Origin: Flavobacterium sp. CBA20B-1
GTDB taxonomy: Bacteria > Bacteroidota > Bacteroidia > Flavobacteriales > Flavobacteriaceae
Length of the DNA stretch: 64,000 nucleotides
Assembly: GCF_028473145.1 (NCBI RefSeq)
Contig: NZ_CP092370.1
Location: forward strand, 620,001-684,000
Reading direction: 5' to 3'
Shown: in pieces, positions 59,219 through 64,000 of the stretch
How the letters are laid out: each line of letters starts with the position of its first letter
How positions within the stretch are numbered: the first letter of the stretch is position 1
The notes under the pieces: model-generated
Databases searched by the model: none
What the model saw: only the letters and a program-made list of their open reading frames with translations
Told to the model about the DNA's origin: nothing
Position numbers and translations under genes: made by a program

Positions 59219-60058
59219 ATGGAAATACTAATTAAAAAGCAGTCTGGAGAAACAGCTGTTTTTTCTAAAGAAAGTTTATACCGTTCCTTGGTAAATTCAG
59301 GAGCAGATAAGAAAGATGCACAAGCAATTTGCACTACCATAACCCAAGAAATTTATAACGGAATTACAACAAAAGAACTGTATGAAAAGGCTTTTGCATT
59401 GTTAAAAACCATAAAATCTTCGGTAGCGGCACGCTACAGTTTAAAAAGAGCTTTAAAAGATTTAGGTCCAGAAGGTTTTTATTTTGAAAAATGGGTCGCA
59501 AAAATCTTTGAGGTTCAAGGTTTTGATACCATTACTAGTCAGGTTTTAGAAGGAAAATCTACAGTTACACATGAGATTGTTGTAATTGTTTCGAACCGAA
59601 AAACAGATATTGTTTGTGAATGTAAGTTCCGAAACGATATGGATGCCAAAATAAGTGTAACCACTTCGATGTATTTTTTATCGCGATTTAACGATTTAAA
59701 AAAAGCAGATTTCACATTTTTTGGCAGACCTTTTAAACCCACCAAAGGCTTTTTAATTACAAATGCATTTTTTACAACCGATAGTATTGCTTTTGCCAAA
59801 CATTATCGTATTCAATTAATTGGTTGGAATTATCCAGAAAAGAATAGCATTAAGCGATTAACAGATCAATTTGGTTTGTATCCCATCACCTGCTTAACAA
59901 CATTAACCAATGAAGAAGAGCAGAAATTATTGTCTAAAAATTGTATTTTGGTACGCGAATTAGTCAAAAACCCGGTATTGTTAGACCATTTTAAATTCAA
60001 CAAAAAACGCAAACAAATTATTTTACAAGAAGCAACGGATTTATTAGGAATAACATAA
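59219..60058 (+). CDS. ATP-cone domain fused to an Mrr-like nuclease fold
   Basis: Residues 1-92 form an ATP-cone: ILIKKQSGETAVFSKESLYRSL...SSVAARYSLKRAL, as in ribonucleotide reductase and NrdR, where it binds ATP or dATP. Residues 93-190 resemble the Mrr restriction fold: GFYFEKWVAKIFEVQGF, then E134-C135-K136 in DIVCECKFR, the ExK motif. In relatives I know the preceding strand reads HEID; here it reads H118-E119-I120-V121, so the usual catalytic Asp is Val. It may be inactive or use E119. The C-terminal 85 residues are helical. The gene stands alone, with no methylase nearby. Confidence 0.8.
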   Translation: MEILIKKQSGETAVFSKESLYRSLVNSGADKKDAQAICTTITQEIYNGITTKELYEKAFALLKTIKSSVAARYSLKRALKDLGPEGFYFEKWVAKIFEVQGFDTITSQVLEGKSTVTHEIVVIVSNRKTDIVCECKFRNDMDAKISVTTSMYFLSRFNDLKKADFTFFGRPFKPTKGFLITNAFFTTDSIAFAKHYRIQLIGWNYPEKNSIKRLTDQFGLYPITCLTTLTNEEEQKLLSKNCILVRELVKNPVLLDHFKFNKKRKQIILQEATDLLGIT

Positions 60059-60061
60059 GGA

Positions 60062-60730
60062 CTAAGGGGTGAATGGAGGATACATCATTTCTTTTTTCAC
60101 CCCATATTGAATACCTGCTTTGGCAAATTGTTCCTTTAATAGATATAATTTTTCTGCGCAATTATTATTTAAATCAACATTATCATCGCTAGTTCTATAT
60201 CTGCTACATTCAAAGCATATCTCAATAAATTCAAATAAATTGTTCCTATCATCAAAAAATAAAATGGCATTTCTAGGCATATAACATTTAGCAGCCCACA
60301 TTACAGCATTATTATGATTATTTCCGAAATTGTAAATCAAATCAGTTAATTCATTTTTCTGTTCCTCGTTTAAATCAATTTTTTCTTCAAAATCAGCAGG
60401 GTTATAATATGAAAAATTATTTTTTAGTTCATCAAAATACATTTTTATGATAGAACCGTGTATAAATGCTTCTATTTCTCCACTTTTGTCTAATTCTAAT
60501 AGACTTTGTTTTATTAATTTGTTAATTTGCTTTTTTGATAATTTTTTTGGATCTTCTTCAAACGAAGCAAAAACAATTCGTGCTGCTTTATTAAAAGGAT
60601 AGTTTTGATTTCGTTCTTCAATAGAAAAATTATTAATTCGAACACATCTTTCTTCTTATTGAGCAAAAGTCTTTGCAAATGAAATAAACAAACAGAATGT
60701 AACTGAAATTCGGAAAAGCATAAGTATCAT
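60062..60730 (-). pseudogene. Secreted-protein gene interrupted by one in-frame stop
   Basis: From the ATG at 60730 the minus strand encodes a good signal peptide (MILMLFRISVTFCLFISFAKTFAQ) and stays in frame to the stop at 60062 except for a TAA at 60656-60658, exactly at the expected signal-peptide cleavage site. The rest (EERCVRINNFSIEERNQNYPFNKAARIVFASFE...) continues to ...YPPFTP, in all about 222 codons. Starting inside at 60442 would give a 126-residue cytoplasmic fragment, which is less convincing. Either a recent nonsense mutation or a sequencing error explains it. The protein is not recognised. Confidence 0.7.
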
Positions 60731-60750
60731 TTTAAAAAATAAACATACAA

Positions 60751-60786
60751 AAAAACCTCAAAAGATTAATTCCTTTGAGGTTTATT
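60751..60786. terminator. Terminator of lpdA
   Basis: Stem AACCTCAAAAG (60754-60764)/CTTTGAGGTTT (60773-60783) with an A-run on one side; on the minus strand it ends lpdA with TTTTTTT. Confidence 0.85.
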
Positions 60787-60834
60787 ATTCAGTTCAACTT
60801 TTTAAACATTGAACCTTAAACTTAAAACAAAATC

Positions 60835-62226
60835 TTACAAGTGAATCACTTCGTCGTAAGCAGCAGCAACAGCTTCCATAACCGCTTCACTCATAGTAGG
60901 GTGAGGGTGTACTGCTTTTAAAATTTCGTGACCTGTAGTTTCTAACTTACGGGCAACAACTGCTTCTGCAATCATATCGGTAACGCCGGCACCAATCATG
61001 TGGCAACCTAACCATTCACCGTACTTCGCATCGAAAATTACTTTTACGAAACCATCCGGAGTTCCGGCAGCTTTTGCTTTACCTGATGCAGAGAACGGAA
61101 ATTTACCAACTTTAATTTCGTAACCCGCTTCTTTTGCTTTTTTCTCGGTCATACCAACCGATGCAATTTCCGGTGTCGCATAGGTACAACCAGGAATGTT
61201 TCCGTAATCTAACGGCTCCACATGCAAACCTGCAATTTTTTCTACACATAAAATTCCTTCAGCTGATGCAACGTGTGCCAAGGCTTGTCCTGGAACTACA
61301 TCGCCAATGGCATAATAACCCGGGATATTTGTTTGATAGAAATCGTTTACTAAAATCTTATCGCGATCGGTAGCAATTCCTGTTTCTTCTAACCCTATGT
61401 TTTCTATGTTTGATTTGATACCCACTGCTGAAAGTAAAATATCAGCTTCTAAAATTTCTTCTCCTTTAGCCGTTTTTACAGTAGCTTTAACGCCTTCGCC
61501 CGATGTATCAACTTTTTCAACAGATGAATTGGTCATGATTGTAATGCCCGATTTTTTCAAAGAACGTTCAAATTGTTTTGATACATCTTCATCTTCCACC
61601 GGAACAATATTCGGCATGAACTCAACAATCGTAACATCAGTTCCCATTGAATTATAGAAATGAGCAAACTCAACCCCAATAGCTCCAGAACCAACAACGA
61701 TCATTTTCTTTGGTTGCGTTGGTAACGTCATTGCTTGGCGGTAACCAATTACTTTTTTACCATCTTGCGGTAAGTTTGGCAATTCGCGCGAACGAGCACC
61801 TGTTGCAATAATAATGTGATCTGCAGAAATTTCGGTTACGTTGCCGTCTTTATCTGTCACATCTACTTTTTTGCCTGGTTTTACTTTTCCGAAACCATCA
61901 ATCACTTCGATTTTGTTTTTCTTCATTAGAAATTGAACACCTTTGCTCATTCCTTCTGCAACACCGCGAGAACGTGCAATAACAGCATTAAAATCTTTGT
62001 CAACTTCGCCATTGATCGTTAAACCATAATCGGCAGCGTGTTTTAAATAATCGAAAACTTGTGCAGATTTCAACAAAGCTTTGGTAGGAATACACCCCCA
62101 ATTTAAACAGATTCCGCCTAAATTTTCTTTTTCTACCACGGCAACTTTAAAACCCAATTGCGAAGCTCTAATAGCTGTTACGTATCCGCCTGGACCGCTA
62201 CCTAAGATGATGATGTCGTATTTCAT
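60835..62226 (-). CDS. lpdA: Dihydrolipoyl dehydrogenase (E3)
   Basis: This flavoprotein reoxidises dihydrolipoamide in 2-oxoacid dehydrogenase complexes. The 463-residue protein has the FAD motif DIIILGSGPGGYVTAIRASQLG, redox disulfide GGICLNWGCIPTKALL, NAD motif IVVGSGAIGVEFAHFY, FAD site YAIGDVVPGQALAHVA, and the C-terminal active-site HPHPTMSEAVMEA with the His-Glu pair. Length and motifs are standard. It is a single gene. It depends on lipoyl groups made by LipA, also in this window. Confidence 0.97.
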   Translation of the reverse strand: MKYDIIILGSGPGGYVTAIRASQLGFKVAVVEKENLGGICLNWGCIPTKALLKSAQVFDYLKHAADYGLTINGEVDKDFNAVIARSRGVAEGMSKGVQFLMKKNKIEVIDGFGKVKPGKKVDVTDKDGNVTEISADHIIIATGARSRELPNLPQDGKKVIGYRQAMTLPTQPKKMIVVGSGAIGVEFAHFYNSMGTDVTIVEFMPNIVPVEDEDVSKQFERSLKKSGITIMTNSSVEKVDTSGEGVKATVKTAKGEEILEADILLSAVGIKSNIENIGLEETGIATDRDKILVNDFYQTNIPGYYAIGDVVPGQALAHVASAEGILCVEKIAGLHVEPLDYGNIPGCTYATPEIASVGMTEKKAKEAGYEIKVGKFPFSASGKAKAAGTPDGFVKVIFDAKYGEWLGCHMIGAGVTDMIAEAVVARKLETTGHEILKAVHPHPTMSEAVMEAVAAAYDEVIHL

Positions 62227-62350
62227 TTTTATTTGTTTTTAGCTTTAAGCATACAGCTTTTCAGCGTTGATTTTTTTTAATATTAAATATGCTATATTTG
62301 TGTTGCGAATTTAAGAATTTTTTTAAAACTTTTATACGCTTTTTTATTTG

Positions 62351-64000
62351 TTAATTGACTGATGTTGAACTTGCATATTGCGATTCGTACAGATTTTTAT
62401 AAGCACCGCTTTCTTTTGCAAGTAATTGGGCATGTGTGCCAGTTTCCAAAATAGCACCTTGATCCATTACCACGATTAAATCGGCATTTACAATGGTTGC
62501 CAAACGGTGCGCAATGATGATTGATGTACGGTCTTTTGTTACGATTTCCACTGCATTTTGTAATAATTCTTCTGAATACGTATCAATAGAAGAAGTGGCT
62601 TCGTCTAAAATCAAAATACTTGGATTGCTCATATATGCACGTAAAAATGCAATTAATTGTCGCTGACCCGATGACAGCATCACACCGCGTTCTTTTACGT
62701 TGTAATCGTATCCGCCGGGAAGTTTTTCAATAAAATCGTTAATCCCAATCTTTTTTGCTGCAGCAATCACATCTTCTTTGCTGACACTTGGATTATCTAA
62801 AAGAATATTGTTTAGAATAGAATCTGAAAAAAGGAAAACATCTTGCAAAACCACTGCAATTTGATTTCTTAAACTGCTTAAAGTAAATTCATTAATATTT
62901 CTTCCATCAATCAAAATCTCGCCCGATTCTATATCGTAAAATCGACTTAAAAGATTGGCAATGGTTGATTTTCCTGCACCCGAAGCTCCAACAAAAGCGA
63001 CTGTTTGCCCTGCCTTAATGTTCAGATTGATATTGTTAATTACTTTTTTGCCGTTGCTGTAACTAAAAGCTACATTCTTAAAATCGATCGCACCATTAAA
63101 AGCAGGAGCTGTAAGTTTGCCTTCTTCTTGAATTAAATCATCACGGTCTAAAATTTCGAAAACTCGATCTGCAGCTACAATTCCCATTTGCATCACATTG
63201 AATTTATCGGCAATTTGTCGCAACGGGTTAAACAACATCGAAATCATCATGGTATATCCAAACAAATCTCCGGTTGTGGTTAAATTATCGCCTTGAACAA
63301 TGGTAAATCCACCATAAATAATTACGCAACCCAATGTAACCGCCGATACAATATCGGCAATAGGGAAGAAGATGGAGTTGTACAGAATGTTTTTCTGCCA
63401 GGCATCGTTGTGTTTTTGGTTGATTTTTTTAAAGTTTTCGTATTCAATTTGCTCACGGTTGAACAGTTGAACAATTTTCATCCCCGTTAAACGTTCTTGA
63501 ATAAACGTGTTTAAATTGGCAACTTGTAAACGCACTTCTTCAAAAGCAACTTTCATGTGTTTTTGAAAAATTCGGGTAGCATACAGTAAAATGGGCATGG
63601 CTACAATCACAATGAGTGTTAGTTTCCAATTCATCCACAACATAATGCCCAAAACAACCAACATTTTTAAAACATCGCCCACAATCATAAAGAGTCCTTG
63701 GCTGAAAATACTTGCAATATTTTCAATATCGGATACATTTCGAGTTATTAATTTACCAACGGGCTCGTTATCAAAAAAGCTCAATCGAAATTTAAGCATT
63801 TTTTGAAACAAATTGGTACGAATATCTTTAATAATGTTTTGTCCCAACCAACTTGCAATATAGGTAAAGAAAAACTGCGAACACACTTCTAAAAGAAGTA
63901 CCAAAGCCATTAACGCAACGTAAATATTCAGTCCGTTTAAATCGGCTTTTGCAATATACACATCTACAACGTTTTTAACCATGTAAGGGCGCAACGCTCC
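62351..64000 (-). CDS. ABC exporter half-transporter (MsbA/multidrug type), N-terminus outside window
   Basis: The frame is open to the right edge (GALRPYMVKNVVDVYI...), so the first part of the gene lies outside; about 549 codons are seen. The membrane domain has the remaining helices, including LMALVLLLEVCSQFFFTYIASWL and the loop LFQKMLKFRLSFFDNEPVGKLITRNVSDIE. The ATPase has Walker A GASGAGKST, signature LSSGQRQLIAFLRA, Walker B ILILDEATSSID and the H-loop IIIAHRLATI. It exports lipids or drugs as a homo- or heterodimer; substrate unknown. Confidence 0.9.
   Translation of the reverse strand, partial: GALRPYMVKNVVDVYIAKADLNGLNIYVALMALVLLLEVCSQFFFTYIASWLGQNIIKDIRTNLFQKMLKFRLSFFDNEPVGKLITRNVSDIENIASIFSQGLFMIVGDVLKMLVVLGIMLWMNWKLTLIVIVAMPILLYATRIFQKHMKVAFEEVRLQVANLNTFIQERLTGMKIVQLFNREQIEYENFKKINQKHNDAWQKNILYNSIFFPIADIVSAVTLGCVIIYGGFTIVQGDNLTTTGDLFGYTMMISMLFNPLRQIADKFNVMQMGIVAADRVFEILDRDDLIQEEGKLTAPAFNGAIDFKNVAFSYSNGKKVINNINLNIKAGQTVAFVGASGAGKSTIANLLSRFYDIESGEILIDGRNINEFTLSSLRNQIAVVLQDVFLFSDSILNNILLDNPSVSKEDVIAAAKKIGINDFIEKLPGGYDYNVKERGVMLSSGQRQLIAFLRAYMSNPSILILDEATSSIDTYSEELLQNAVEIVTKDRTSIIIAHRLATIVNADLIVVMDQGAILETGTHAQLLAKESGAYKNLYESQYASSTSVN

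Noticed and set aside
1..64000. tRNA, rRNA and tmRNA genes
   Set aside because: None was recognised on reading either strand; the element uses a protein gene rather than a tRNA as its target.

Overview
The window is AT-rich chromosomal DNA from a member of the Bacteroidota, most likely a flavobacterium (Flavobacteriaceae). Support: many promoters carry the TAnnTTTG -7 box typical of the phylum; there are numerous short MKK...C lipoproteins; a type III glutamine synthetase, a LETM1-like protein, TPR histidine kinases with lipoprotein signals and a menaquinone (MenA/MenC) pathway are present. No rRNA, tRNA or CRISPR array was seen. Both edges cut genes: a periplasmic binding protein on the left and an ABC exporter on the right.

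Layout. 1-4 kb: end of an iron/cobalamin-type ABC importer, a universal stress protein and mnmE. 4-12 kb: an integrated mobile element of about 8 kb sitting exactly at the 3' end of mnmE. It is flanked by a perfect 19-bp direct repeat that encodes the mnmE C-terminus (FCIGK-stop). It carries an excisionase-like HTH protein, a tyrosine recombinase, a second HTH protein, an SF3 (P4/D5-type) helicase, a zinc-ribbon/TOPRIM-like primase candidate, an XRE repressor and a lipoprotein. I see no capsid, terminase or relaxase gene, so it looks like a satellite-type or minimal integrative element. 12-28 kb: housekeeping genes (purB, type III glnA, gap, lipA, ABC-F, rluE), several lipoproteins and a three-gene operon of transporter, FAD oxidase and rluE. 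28-39 kb: a MeaB-type GTPase, a decayed M20 peptidase fragment abutting alr, an ABC ATPase with a large membrane protein, a TlpA-like lipoprotein, a transglutaminase-like protein and a binding protein without a signal peptide.

39.7-41.5 kb holds an intact IS1182-family insertion sequence with terminal inverted repeats and a hairpin at each end. 41.5-50 kb: a MATE exporter, then a tightly overlapping operon of two PH-domain membrane proteins, an alpha/beta hydrolase, menA and an MBL-fold hydrolase, followed by menC. 50-55 kb: a functional-looking TPR histidine kinase next to a paralogue whose ATPase motifs are gone, then a LETM1-like and a SIMPL protein. 55-64 kb: a RimK ligase fused to a retropepsin-like domain, metK preceded by a candidate SAM-II riboswitch, an ATP-cone/Mrr-like fusion with an altered catalytic residue, a secreted-protein gene broken by one stop codon, lpdA and an ABC exporter.

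The most notable items are the mnmE-targeting element with its repeated TTTGTACCTT sites near both ends, the SAM-II-like leader placed directly behind the metK promoter, the kinase/pseudokinase pair, and the ATP-cone nuclease-like protein. All functional calls come from reading motifs in the sequence; no database search was run.
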